NCBI GenBank assembly: GCA_023434465.1
Contig: JAEYSQ010000018.1
Coordinates: 1 to 26,168, forward strand
Source of the DNA: Actinomycetes bacterium
GTDB lineage: Bacteria > Actinomycetota > Thermoleophilia > Solirubrobacterales > 70-9
Reading direction: 5' to 3'
Length of the DNA stretch: 26,168 nt
Numbering within the stretch: the stretch's first letter is position 1; every line of letters begins with the position of its first letter. Below are positions 8,504 through 17,702 of the stretch, piece after piece. The translations under genes and the position numbers were made by a program. The notes under the pieces are model-generated. The model did not search any database. It was not told where the DNA came from and worked only from the letters and a program-made list of their open reading frames with translations.

Positions 8504-11500
8504 CGCGACGCTCCCTTCAATGAGAAGCGCTTTACGGCGACCCGCTGGCGACCGAACGGAATCCGGGTCAAGGTCCGGGCACGCATGGTCAGGGTGCGGC
8601 CGCCGCGTAGCGCGCGCCGAACCGACCGGTTCACCCGGATCGTCACGAACCGCGTGTTCTGGCCACGGATCCGGTAGGTGGTCCGGCCGACGCGGCGTCC
8701 ATCGCCGCGGTTGACGGTGAGTACCCCCTGGCAACGCTCGGTCCGGGACCGGCAACGGACCTTGAGGGCGAGCCGTCCCTTGGCATTCAGCCTTGCGGTC
8801 CGGGTCTTGACGATGGCAAGGGCGGCACCCCGGGTCGAGATCAGCATCCGTTTCGGTTTGGTCGCTGGCAGGTTCGGCCCCGACAGCGTCACTTCGGTGG
8901 CGAACCGATGCCGGAACCTGAGCGCCCGAAGGTTGCCGGTTATCTGGAGCCGGAAGGCACGCAGACGCCCTGTACCGAGGTGGAACGCCTTGGTCCCCAG
9001 CATCCGGCCGCTGTCCGTACGCATCACAATCGTCCCGGCGCATGCCTCTGCGGTCGGACCGCTGCAGGCAATCGGCAGGTTGACTTGACCGTCCGGCGAG
9101 ACCGCTGCCTGCATCCCCCGGACCCAGGCGCGGGGCTGCTCCCCGGGCGGGATTGGCGGCTCCGGTGGGTCAACTGTCGAGATGCTTTGGGCCAGCGATC
9201 CCCGTCCGGGAAGAAATGGCACTCCGCCGTGTGATTCGGCCTCAACTGTGTGGGTGCCCGGTTTCAGGGTGCTGGTCTGCTGTGAGATCGCTACCCCGGA
9301 AGTGATCGGTACCGGACCCCCGAAAGCGGCTCCGTCGACCAGGAACTGGACGTCGCCTGTCACCGGCTGATCCGAAGTAACCCGAGCCACGAAGCGGATC
9401 GCCTGTCCGTGCTCGGCCGGGTTGGCGCTCGAGATGACGGTGACCGTGGTCGGGGCCGGGTCGACCTGGATCGGGGCCACGCCGCGGCTGGACTGGAGCC
9501 GGGTCGGGTCGCTGTCATCCTCGTAATCGGCGGCGATCCGGTGGGCGCCGGCGGTGAGCCCGCTTAGCGGGATCGACGTGGCAGCCCCCTGCACGACCGG
9601 GACCGGCAATCCGACCGGCGTGTCGTCAACGTAGAACTGGACGGTCCCCCGCGGTACCACCTGCCCCGGGGCGACCGTTTCAACCGTCGCGGTCGCGGTG
9701 AACGACTTGCCGTAGGTCTGGTCGGCGCCGACCGTGAGCGTGGTCCGGCTGCTGGCCGCGGTCACGCTCTGGGTCATCAGCCCGTAGCTCGGCGCGTACT
9801 GGTTCGCCGGATCGGAGAAGTCCGCCCGGATCACGTTGGGCTGCGCAGGCAGGCCGACCGGTCCGGGACAGGTCGCCTGTCCCTGCGCGTCGAGCTCGAC
9901 GTCCAGACAGAGGTCGCGCGTGCCAATCGTGAAGTCAACTTCACCTTCCGGTTCGTCTCCCGGCCCGGTACGAAGCACGGTTGCGGTGATCGTGTACGGC
10001 TGGCCGGCAACGCTGGGGTTCACCGAGCTCGAGACGTTGGTCGAGGTGGCGTCGATTCCCACCTGCTGCACTCCGCTCCCCTGGCTGGCGGTGAAGCTCG
10101 CGTTTCCAAGGTATTCGACTGCGATCTCGTAGTCCCCGTCGACCGGGAACGGGAACGGGTTGGAGTCGGCACTCCCGTTCGCGTCAAGGTCGACCGGTGC
10201 TCCCCAGTCCGCGGGCTCACCGCCGGGGGATGTGGCGACCTTGAACTGGACCTGACCGGTCGGAGTGGCTGTCGATCCCTGCTGGCTGGTCACGGTGGCG
10301 GTGAGGATCGGGCTCTGGCCGGATGTAGACGGATTCGGGTTCGAAACCAGAGTGGTCGCGGTCGCTGCCGGGTTCACGGTCTGGGTGAACGGAAAGCTGG
10401 TCGCCTGGGTGTGGTTTACGTCGCCGGAATAGGCGGCGGTGATCGTGTAATTGCCGACCGGGTAGGGGCCCACTCCGAGGTCGACGCTCGGCGAGATCGC
10501 GACGCCGGCCGGGGTAACGGTCTGGGGTCCGCCGAGCGGGTCGCCGTTGATCTGGAATTGCACCGTGCCCGTCCACGGGGTCGGCAGTCGGGTCTCGGTT
10601 TGCAGGTTGGCAGTGAACTGGACCGGCTGGCCGGCCACCGATGGTTGTTGGGAGGACGAAAGGACGACCGTAGTGGACGCCGCTTGGTTGGTCAGGTTGA
10701 AGTTCGCCTTGGCTTCGCCGACGGTGGCGTTGGCCAGCCAGCTACCGGTCAGTCCGTTGGCAACGAGAACCGGCGAGGTGGCCTGCCCGTCGATATTGGT
10801 TTGTGCCTCGGCGGTGGTCCCGCCGGAAGCGAACGTGCCGGAAGGTCCCCCGGCGGGGAGGTTGAAGTTGACTGTTACGTCCTCGATCGGGAAACCTTCG
10901 GCGTTGTTGACCTGCGCGACCAGTCGCTGCGGGAACGGTTGGCCGAGCTGGGCCTGCTGGCCGCTTCCGGAAACGACGTTTACCTGGGCCGGAGTGAGGT
11001 CCCAGGTCAGGGTCACCTGACCGTTGCAGCTGGACGGGCTGTCAGGCCACGGGCAGGAGTTGCCGGCCGTCGAATACTGGGTCTGCTGTCCGGTGCCGAT
11101 CACCCAGGATCGCCCGCCGCCGCCTCCTCCGCCGCCACCTTCGGAACCTGATCCGCCGCCGCTGCCGGCGTAGGGGTATCCGCCGCCGCCACCGCCACCA
11201 GCGCCGCCGAGACCGGCGTCGACCGAGTCGCCGCTGCCTCCGTGCGTTCCCGCCTCGCCACCGCCCGAACCACCGTCGCCGCTGCCCTCGCCGTGTCCGT
11301 TGTGACCGCCCTGGGCGGTGCCGTTGGGGCCGGATCCGCCGGTGCCGCCGTATCCCCCGGCGTGATGACCGTTGCCACCGCCGCCTCCACCCCCACCGGC
11401 GACGACCAGCGGGCTCACGCTGTTGTTCGAGGAGTCATAGTCGAGCACGGCGCTGGCGCTGCCGCCGCCGTATCCGTCGCGCCCGTAATCGTCGCCGCCG

Positions 11501-11868
11501 TCGGCGTACCCCCGGTCGCCGCCAGCCGCCCAGCCGCAGGCTCCGTGCGCGCCACCGTAGCTGCCGGCGGAGATCGCCAGTTGCTGGCCCTGCTGAACCG
11601 GGATCACGGTTGAAACCTGGCCACCGGCCCCGCCCGCCCCGGTGTGCTCGTTGCCGCCGCCGTAGCCGCCGTACGCCTCGACCTGAAGCCAGGTCACGTC
11701 AGCCGGGACGGTGAAATACTCGTAAAGGTTGTCGCAGTCCCCGTCGCCATCGATCACGACCTGACCTGCGTTGGCCGCCGCAGGCAGGATCAGGGAGACC
11801 AGCAGCGCGGCGAGCAAGTTCCTGCCGGCCAGAAACCAACGGATGTCCCCCCCGAGACGGTCTGGCAC
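8500..11868 (-). CDS. Large secreted glycine-rich/Ig-like repeat protein (paralogue 1)
   Basis: Same architecture as its downstream neighbour, 1122 residues from the GTG at 11868. A signal peptide ends near AAANA-GQ (residue 34), a glycine-rich domain covers about 35-290, a group-1-type Ig domain about 294-395, and five group-3 Ig-like repeats about 396-900. A Pro-rich hinge (PEPPIPPGEQP) leads to a basic beta-rich C-terminal region containing two Cys pairs. The longer open frame upstream is rejected because its residues are Arg/Pro-rich and run into the metK tail. GTG 11868 is the only in-frame start before the signal peptide other than a TTG inside it. Its GGAGGGG is only about 2 bases away, unusually close for a Shine-Dalgarno. 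Likely co-transcribed with the next gene through the GTGA overlap. Probable adhesin or matrix protein by domain type; the ligand is unknown. Confidence 0.87.
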   Translation of the reverse strand: MPDRLGGDIRWFLAGRNLLAALLVSLILPAAANAGQVVIDGDGDCDNLYEYFTVPADVTWLQVEAYGGYGGGNEHTGAGGAGGQVSTVIPVQQGQQLAISAGSYGGAHGACGWAAGGDRGYADGGDDYGRDGYGGGSASAVLDYDSSNNSVSPLVVAGGGGGGGGNGHHAGGYGGTGGSGPNGTAQGGHNGHGEGSGDGGSGGGEAGTHGGSGDSVDAGLGGAGGGGGGGYPYAGSGGGSGSEGGGGGGGGGRSWVIGTGQQTQYSTAGNSCPWPDSPSSCNGQVTLTWDLTPAQVNVVSGSGQQAQLGQPFPQRLVAQVNNAEGFPIEDVTVNFNLPAGGPSGTFASGGTTAEAQTNIDGQATSPVLVANGLTGSWLANATVGEAKANFNLTNQAASTTVVLSSSQQPSVAGQPVQFTANLQTETRLPTPWTGTVQFQINGDPLGGPQTVTPAGVAISPSVDLGVGPYPVGNYTITAAYSGDVNHTQATSFPFTQTVNPAATATTLVSNPNPSTSGQSPILTATVTSQQGSTATPTGQVQFKVATSPGGEPADWGAPVDLDANGSADSNPFPFPVDGDYEIAVEYLGNASFTASQGSGVQQVGIDATSTNVSSSVNPSVAGQPYTITATVLRTGPGDEPEGEVDFTIGTRDLCLDVELDAQGQATCPGPVGLPAQPNVIRADFSDPANQYAPSYGLMTQSVTAASSRTTLTVGADQTYGKSFTATATVETVAPGQVVPRGTVQFYVDDTPVGLPVPVVQGAATSIPLSGLTAGAHRIAADYEDDSDPTRLQSSRGVAPIQVDPAPTTVTVISSANPAEHGQAIRFVARVTSDQPVTGDVQFLVDGAAFGGPVPITSGVAISQQTSTLKPGTHTVEAESHGGVPFLPGRGSLAQSISTVDPPEPPIPPGEQPRAWVRGMQAAVSPDGQVNLPIACSGPTAEACAGTIVMRTDSGRMLGTKAFHLGTGRLRAFRLQITGNLRALRFRHRFATEVTLSGPNLPATKPKRMLISTRGAALAIVKTRTARLNAKGRLALKVRCRSRTERCQGVLTVNRGDGRRVGRTTYRIRGQNTRFVTIRVNRSVRRALRGGRTLTMRARTLTRIPFGRQRVAVKRFSLKGASR

Positions 11869-11883
11869 CCCTCCATACTTACA

Positions 11884-11905
11884 TCTCGACTTCCCGCTGT
11901 CGAGA
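11884..11905 (-). other. Stem-loop in front of the Ig-like gene pair
   Basis: TCTCGAC and GTCGAGA are exact complements with an 8-base loop, between the metK stop and the GTG of the first large gene. On the plus strand the stem is followed by AATCTTTTT, the shape of an intrinsic terminator, but no plus-strand gene precedes it. On the minus strand it is preceded by an A-rich stretch and followed by TGTAAGT. It may act as a weak metK terminator or as a 5'-UTR structure; undecided. Confidence 0.45.
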
Positions 11906-11936
11906 AATCTTTTTCGCGGACGGTGTTTTTCGGCCG

Positions 11937-13166
<1,230 letters not shown>

Positions 13167-13267
13167 TCGGTCGCGTTCTCCTTTTCGCTGCGGGGCAAGT
13201 GATCGTGGAAATCCGGTGAATACTTCAAATCTGATCAGGAAGCCTAGTCATACCCGGTTTCGGCGGT

Positions 13268-14614
13268 TCACTCGTCTCCGCGACCCTTGCGCGGGATGTA
13301 GTCGATGACCAGCGGCACCCCGTCGAGTCCCCACTGTTCCCGGAGTCGGTTCTCGAGGTGATAGGCCCAATCGCGGACGATCAGGCGACGGTCGTTGACC
13401 TGCACCGAGAAGTGGGGCGGCGAGACTCCGGTCTGGGCTCCGTAGAGGAGCTTGAGCCGTCGCCCGCGGCGCGAAGGTGGCGGGGTCGTGGTCTGCACCT
13501 CGGAGAGAAAGCGGTTGAGCTGCGGAGTCGGGATCCGTTCCGCGGCCCGGTCCGCCAGCGCGACCGCCCTGGAGATCAGACCGGCCACGTTCCGACCCGA
13601 CTTCGCCGAGCAGGTCACCACCTCGGGCCGGAGTCGCAGCTTGCGCCCGACCCGGGCCCTGGTGTCGTCGATGTCGGTCTCGGTGATGTCCCACTTGTTC
13701 ATCACGATCATCGTGGCGCAGCCGGCCTTCATCGCCACTTCCCCGACCTTGAGATCCTCGGATCGCACTCCCTCGTGGGCGTCACAGACGATGATCGCCA
13801 CATCGGCCCGCTCGATCGCCCGTTCCGAACGAAGCTGGGCGTAGTGGTCGACCGAGCCGGCGACCTTCGATCGACGCCTGAGTCCGGCCGTGTCGACCAG
13901 GGTCACGCTGCGCCCGTCTACCTCGATTTCGGTATCGATCGTGTCCCGGGTCGTGCCCGCCACCGGGGAGACGATCACCCGGTCGTCACCGAGAATCCGG
14001 TTGACCAGCGAGGACTTGCCGACGTTGGGGCGACCGATCATCGCGATCCGGACCGAGTCCGATTCGTCGACCCGGGCCGGCCGGTCCCCCAGGGCTTCGG
14101 TGATCCGGTCGAGCAGATCACCGGTTCCGAGCCCGTGAGTCGCCGACACCGGGGTCGGATCGCCGAGACCGAGGGCGTGAAACTCCGCGGCCGCAAACTC
14201 GTCATCCGGGTGATCCGACTTGTTGACCGCGACCAGTACGGGGACCGGAGAGGTCCTGAGTTCGCGCGCGAGGTCGGTGTCGCCGGTCCGGAGTCCGGCC
14301 TGGCCGTTCACGACCAGGACGACCACATCCGCCTCGGCCATGCCGAGCCGGGCCTGCCGCTGGATGTCGGCCGCCATCTCAGATTCGTCGTCAAGGTCGA
14401 TCCCGCCAGTGTCGAGCAGATCGAACTCCCTCCCGTTCCAGTCGCAGCGGACCCGTTTGCGGTCCCGCGTGACACCCGCTTCGGAATGGACGACAGCCTC
14501 GCGCCCACCGGCCAGGCGGTTGACAAGGGTCGATTTACCGACGTTGGGGAAGCCGACGACGGCGACGGTCGGCACCGCACCCGAAGGCACGGAGGATCCG
14601 GCGGAACTTTCCAT
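13268..14614 (-). CDS. der: Ribosome-assembly GTPase Der (EngA)
   Basis: Der is a double-GTPase needed for 50S subunit maturation. Two G domains are visible. The first has GFPNVGKST (21-29), DTGG (68-71) and NKSD (131-134). The second has GRPNVGKSS (194-202), DTAG (241-244) and NKWD (306-309). A C-terminal KH-like domain follows, ending in a basic tail. The length of 448 is normal, with a roughly 15-residue Ser/Gly-rich N-terminal extension. The start ATG shares one base with the cmk stop (TGATG), so translation is almost certainly coupled to cmk. The cmk-der pair is conserved in Actinobacteria and Firmicutes, often with a plsC-type gene nearby, as here on the other strand. Confidence 0.97.
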   Translation of the reverse strand: MESSAGSSVPSGAVPTVAVVGFPNVGKSTLVNRLAGGREAVVHSEAGVTRDRKRVRCDWNGREFDLLDTGGIDLDDESEMAADIQRQARLGMAEADVVVLVVNGQAGLRTGDTDLARELRTSPVPVLVAVNKSDHPDDEFAAAEFHALGLGDPTPVSATHGLGTGDLLDRITEALGDRPARVDESDSVRIAMIGRPNVGKSSLVNRILGDDRVIVSPVAGTTRDTIDTEIEVDGRSVTLVDTAGLRRRSKVAGSVDHYAQLRSERAIERADVAIIVCDAHEGVRSEDLKVGEVAMKAGCATMIVMNKWDITETDIDDTRARVGRKLRLRPEVVTCSAKSGRNVAGLISRAVALADRAAERIPTPQLNRFLSEVQTTTPPPSRRGRRLKLLYGAQTGVSPPHFSVQVNDRRLIVRDWAYHLENRLREQWGLDGVPLVIDYIPRKGRGDE

Positions 14615-15252
14615 CAGGCCAGGCCTCGTTCACGTGCGAGTTCGGCGATCCTGGCGATGACCTGATCGGAGGTCATCTCGGTGGTGTCGATCGTGATCGC
14701 ATCATCGGCGGCGTAAAGCGCTCCGTGCTCGCGTTCGGAGTCGCGGCGGTCTCGCTCCTCCTGCGCCGCCAGCACCGTCGCGACATCGGCCCCCGTTTCG
14801 GCCGCGCGGCGCTCGGCCCGGGCTTCCGGTGAAGCAGTAAGGAAGATCTTGAGTGGTGAGTCGGGCGCGACCACGGTGCCGATGTCACGGCCCTCGGTCA
14901 CGTACGGCCCGGTTTCGATCAGGCGCTGCTGCTCGGCCACCATCGCCGCGCGAACCCCGGGATGAATCGACACCTGCGAGGCGGCTTCAGTCACCTCGGG
15001 AGTACGGATCTCGTCGGTCACCGGCACCCCGTCGATCAGCACTTCTCCATCCTCGAAATCGATCTCGATCGACTCCGCGGTCGACGTCGCCTCCCCGGAA
15101 GAGGTTGGGTCGGCACCCCAGTCCAGGCAGGTGAACGCGACACAGCGGTACATCGCGCCGGAGTCAAGGTAGGTGAATCCGATCTCCCCGGCCAGGCCGC
15201 GGGCCACCGTGGACTTGCCGGCCCCAGCCGGGCCGTCGATAGCTATGACCAT
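14614..15252 (-). CDS. cmk: Cytidylate kinase
   Basis: Cmk phosphorylates CMP and dCMP with ATP, recycling pyrimidine nucleotides for RNA, DNA and phospholipid (CDP-diacylglycerol) synthesis. The P-loop GPAGAGKST is at residues 7-15. LDSGAMYRC (substrate-binding) follows at about 30, the conserved TEGRDIGTVV is near residue 120, and the Arg-rich lid (ASPEARAERRAAE) near 140. At 212 residues it is a typical short-form Cmk. The ATG at 15252 lacks a strong Shine-Dalgarno. The 54-base gap to the divergent plsC gene contains a minus-strand TAGGAT box that would put transcription start about 15-20 bases before the ATG. First gene of the cmk-der operon. Confidence 0.96.
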   Translation of the reverse strand: MVIAIDGPAGAGKSTVARGLAGEIGFTYLDSGAMYRCVAFTCLDWGADPTSSGEATSTAESIEIDFEDGEVLIDGVPVTDEIRTPEVTEAASQVSIHPGVRAAMVAEQQRLIETGPYVTEGRDIGTVVAPDSPLKIFLTASPEARAERRAAETGADVATVLAAQEERDRRDSEREHGALYAADDAITIDTTEMTSDQVIARIAELARERGLA

Positions 15253-15294
15253 TGGACACCGTTCATCGAACGAACATCCTATGGACCGGGCAAA

Positions 15295-15300
15295 TACGAT
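15295..15300 (+). promoter_or_regulatory. Candidate -10 box for leaderless plsC mRNA
   Basis: TACGAT fits the actinobacterial TAnnnT -10 pattern and lies exactly 6 bases before the ATG at 15307. That would start the transcript at or beside the start codon. No convincing -35 and no Shine-Dalgarno are visible. Low information content means chance is possible. Confidence 0.4.
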
Positions 15301-15306
15301 GGGCCG

Positions 15307-16380
15307 ATGCGCGTCCAGACCCCAGGCCGGGGCCCACTATTTCCCGACCAGGGACCGCTCGGTGCCAGGATCAGGCGGCGACTGATCGGTGGCGGCGCCG
15401 AGATCGTTGGCTTCGTCCTGCTTACCGTCCTCTCTCCCCTGCTGATGCTGGTCGGTTTTCTGGTCGATCTCGTTCTCTGGGTGAAGAACCGTCGGCCCTT
15501 CGTCAACATCCGGGTTATCCCGGCAGTCTGGTGGTTCCTGTTCGGTGAGATGAAGGCGATCGTCAAGCTGGTCTTCATCTACGCCTTGACCGGAGGCCCT
15601 TGGGGCAAGGGCTCGATCCGCCGTCGCCGCTGGGTTTACGCGCTGAGGATCGCCTGGGCCCGCAACCATCTGATCGCGATCCGCATCCTGTTCGGCCTCA
15701 AGTTCGAGATCGAGGGCAACGAGAACACCGGCCCCGGTCCCTATGTCCTGATGCCGCGGCACGTCAGCATCCTCGACAACCTGATCGGTGACGTCTTCAT
15801 CGGCCACCCCCGGGGGATCGGCGTGAGGTACGTGATCAAAGAGGAGATCCGGGCCCTCACTCCGATCGACGTCGGAGGACGCTGGATCCCGACCGTCTTC
15901 GTCAAACGGGGTTCGCTCGACCCGGTCACCGAAATTGCCGCGGTCCGCGCCTTGACTCATGACATGAGCCCCGGCGAAATCATGGCGATCTATCCGGAGG
16001 GCACCCGGCCGACGCCGAAGAAGATCGCCCGGGCCCAGCAGGTGATCGCCGAGAAGCAACCGGAGATCGCACCGCTCGCAGCCCGGCTCAAGCATCTGCT
16101 GCCGCCCCGGCTGGGCGGGCCGCTGGCGATCCTCGACGAAGCCAGCGCCGGGACCGACATCGTGTTCTGCGGCCACGTCGGCTTCGAGGGCATCCGGACC
16201 GTGAAAGACGTGTTCGCGGGGGTGCTGGTCGGCCGCCACATCAAGATCCGCTTTTGGCGCTTCGACGGGGTCACGATCCCGGAGGGTGACGCGGCGCGCA
16301 CCGAGTGGCTCTACGAAAAGTGGCAGATGGTTGACGACTGGGTCGGTGCCGAGCTAGCCGCCCGCGGCGAAACGGACTAG
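15307..16380 (+). CDS. PlsC-family 1-acyl-glycerol-phosphate acyltransferase-like protein
   Basis: Predicted membrane acyltransferase that adds an acyl chain to a lysophosphatidate or similar acceptor in phospholipid synthesis. From ATG 15307 the product is 357 residues. A hydrophobic segment lies at about 33-58 and a second at about 70-95. The acyltransferase H-x4-D motif is in RHVSILDN (His152, Asp157), and the acceptor-binding motif is YPEGTR (229-234). The frame is open back to 14962, but that part is antisense to cmk and shows no family similarity. The gene is longer than a minimal PlsC (about 240) because of the N-terminal membrane part and C-terminal extension, so the exact acceptor is uncertain. 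It stands alone on the plus strand between minus-strand aroA and cmk, and its TAG stop interlocks with the aroA stop in the shared bases CTAG. Confidence 0.85.
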   Translation: MRVQTPGRGPLFPDQGPLGARIRRRLIGGGAEIVGFVLLTVLSPLLMLVGFLVDLVLWVKNRRPFVNIRVIPAVWWFLFGEMKAIVKLVFIYALTGGPWGKGSIRRRRWVYALRIAWARNHLIAIRILFGLKFEIEGNENTGPGPYVLMPRHVSILDNLIGDVFIGHPRGIGVRYVIKEEIRALTPIDVGGRWIPTVFVKRGSLDPVTEIAAVRALTHDMSPGEIMAIYPEGTRPTPKKIARAQQVIAEKQPEIAPLAARLKHLLPPRLGGPLAILDEASAGTDIVFCGHVGFEGIRTVKDVFAGVLVGRHIKIRFWRFDGVTIPEGDAARTEWLYEKWQMVDDWVGAELAARGETD

Positions 16381-17702
16381 CGCAGCCGCGCGAGATCCTG
16401 CTGGAAGGTCGGGTAGCTGACCGCGGCCGCGTCCATCCCGTCGACCGTCACACCTTCCCGGCTGGCGATTCCGGCCACAGCGCCGAGCATGGCGATCCGG
16501 TGGTCGCCGTGGGAGTCGACTCTGCCGCCTTTCAGTCCACCCGTCCCGATGATCCGCATCCCGTCCTCGCGGGCCTCGATACTGGCGCCGAAACCGGCCA
16601 GCGCGCCGACCACCACGGCGATCCGGTCTGATTCCTTGGCTTTCAGTTCCTCGGCGTCGGCGATCACCGTCTCACCCTCGGCAAAGCAGGCCGCCAGGGC
16701 GACGAGCGGCAACTCGTCGATCGCCAGCGGAATCTCGGCGCCTTCCACCCGGGTCCCGGTGAGATCTGCCGAGCGGACCGTAATCCGGGCGATCGGCTCG
16801 CCCTCCGTGCCGGACTGCGGTTCGAGCTCGATGTCCGCCCCCATGCGGCGCAGGATGTCGATGATCCCGGTCCGGGTCGGATTCACCCCGCAGCGATCGA
16901 TCACGACCTCGGATCCCTCGACGATCGAAGCCGCGACCAGAAAGAAGGCGGCCGAGGAAATGTCCGCCGGCACCTCGACTTCGTCGAGCGAGAGGGCGGC
17001 ACCGGGGTTGATCGTTACCCGGCCCGGTTCGCGGACGATGTCGGCCCCGGCCGCGTTCAACATCACTTCGGTGTGGTCCCGGGTCGCCTCCGGCTCGATC
17101 ACCGTGGTCGGTCCGTCTGCGCGGAGCCCGGCCAGCAGAATGCAGGATTTGACCTGGGCCGAAGCGACCGGCAGCTCGTACTCGATTCCGTGGAGTCTGC
17201 GACCGTCGATTCGGATCGGCGGGTACCGGTCTCCGGACACCTCGATCTCGGCACCCATCATCCGCAGCGGATCGGCGATTCGGTCGACCGGACGCTTGCG
17301 GATCGAGGCATCGCCGTTCATCCGCCAGAGCCCGCCCTCGACCCCGGAGAGCCAGCCCGGCAGAAGCCGCATCAGGGTGCCGGCGTTGCCGACGTCGATC
17401 CGGCCTAGGCTACGCGGGCCACCCGGTCCGACCCCTTCGATCGTGAACTCTTCCGGCATCGCGTTGAGCGGTTCCGGGTTGACCATCGCTCCCAGCCCGG
17501 CCACCGCACTCAAGGTCGAGCGGGTGTCATCGGAGTCGAGGAAGTTGGCGACCCGGGTCGGACCGTCGGCGATCGCCCCGATGATCGCCGCCCGGTGAGA
17601 GATCGACTTGTCGGCCGGCGGCGTGAGACTGCCCCGCAAGGGACCGGACGGACGGAAGGTTGCCCGCTCACCCTCGTCAAGACCGACCTCGTGCCCGCTC
17701 AC
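16377..17702 (-). CDS. aroA: 3-phosphoshikimate 1-carboxyvinyltransferase (EPSP synthase)
   Basis: AroA joins shikimate-3-phosphate and phosphoenolpyruvate to make EPSP, the step before chorismate. The 441-residue product has DKSISHRA (31-38), GNAGTLMRLL (105-114), the ESDR segment in LKAKESDRIAVV (about 365) and GDHRIAM (about 408), all standard substrate-binding blocks. The start is GTG 17702, overlapping the tyrA stop (GTGA), which indicates translational coupling. The position equivalent to E. coli Pro101, after GNAGTxMR, is Leu113. It is the last gene of the aroF-tyrA-aroA unit downstream of the aromatic leader peptide. No room exists for a terminator before the convergent plsC stop codon. 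Confidence 0.97.
   Translation of the reverse strand: MSGHEVGLDEGERATFRPSGPLRGSLTPPADKSISHRAAIIGAIADGPTRVANFLDSDDTRSTLSAVAGLGAMVNPEPLNAMPEEFTIEGVGPGGPRSLGRIDVGNAGTLMRLLPGWLSGVEGGLWRMNGDASIRKRPVDRIADPLRMMGAEIEVSGDRYPPIRIDGRRLHGIEYELPVASAQVKSCILLAGLRADGPTTVIEPEATRDHTEVMLNAAGADIVREPGRVTINPGAALSLDEVEVPADISSAAFFLVAASIVEGSEVVIDRCGVNPTRTGIIDILRRMGADIELEPQSGTEGEPIARITVRSADLTGTRVEGAEIPLAIDELPLVALAACFAEGETVIADAEELKAKESDRIAVVVGALAGFGASIEAREDGMRIIGTGGLKGGRVDSHGDHRIAMLGAVAGIASREGVTVDGMDAAAVSYPTFQQDLARLR

Noticed and set aside
8504..9043. Upstream extension of the second Ig-like protein
   Set aside because: The frame overlaps the C-terminal coding region of the upstream paralogue. The signal peptide and Shine-Dalgarno place the start at GTG 8503.
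13167..13267. SAM riboswitch upstream of metK
   Set aside because: The gap is only 101 bases. I could not trace the core of any SAM-I, SAM-II, SAM-IV or SMK-type element in it; only weak 5-bp pairings are visible.
14962..15306. N-terminal extension of the plsC-type protein
   Set aside because: It runs antisense through the 5' half of cmk and lacks acyltransferase similarity. Hydrophobic and family sequence begin only after ATG 15307.
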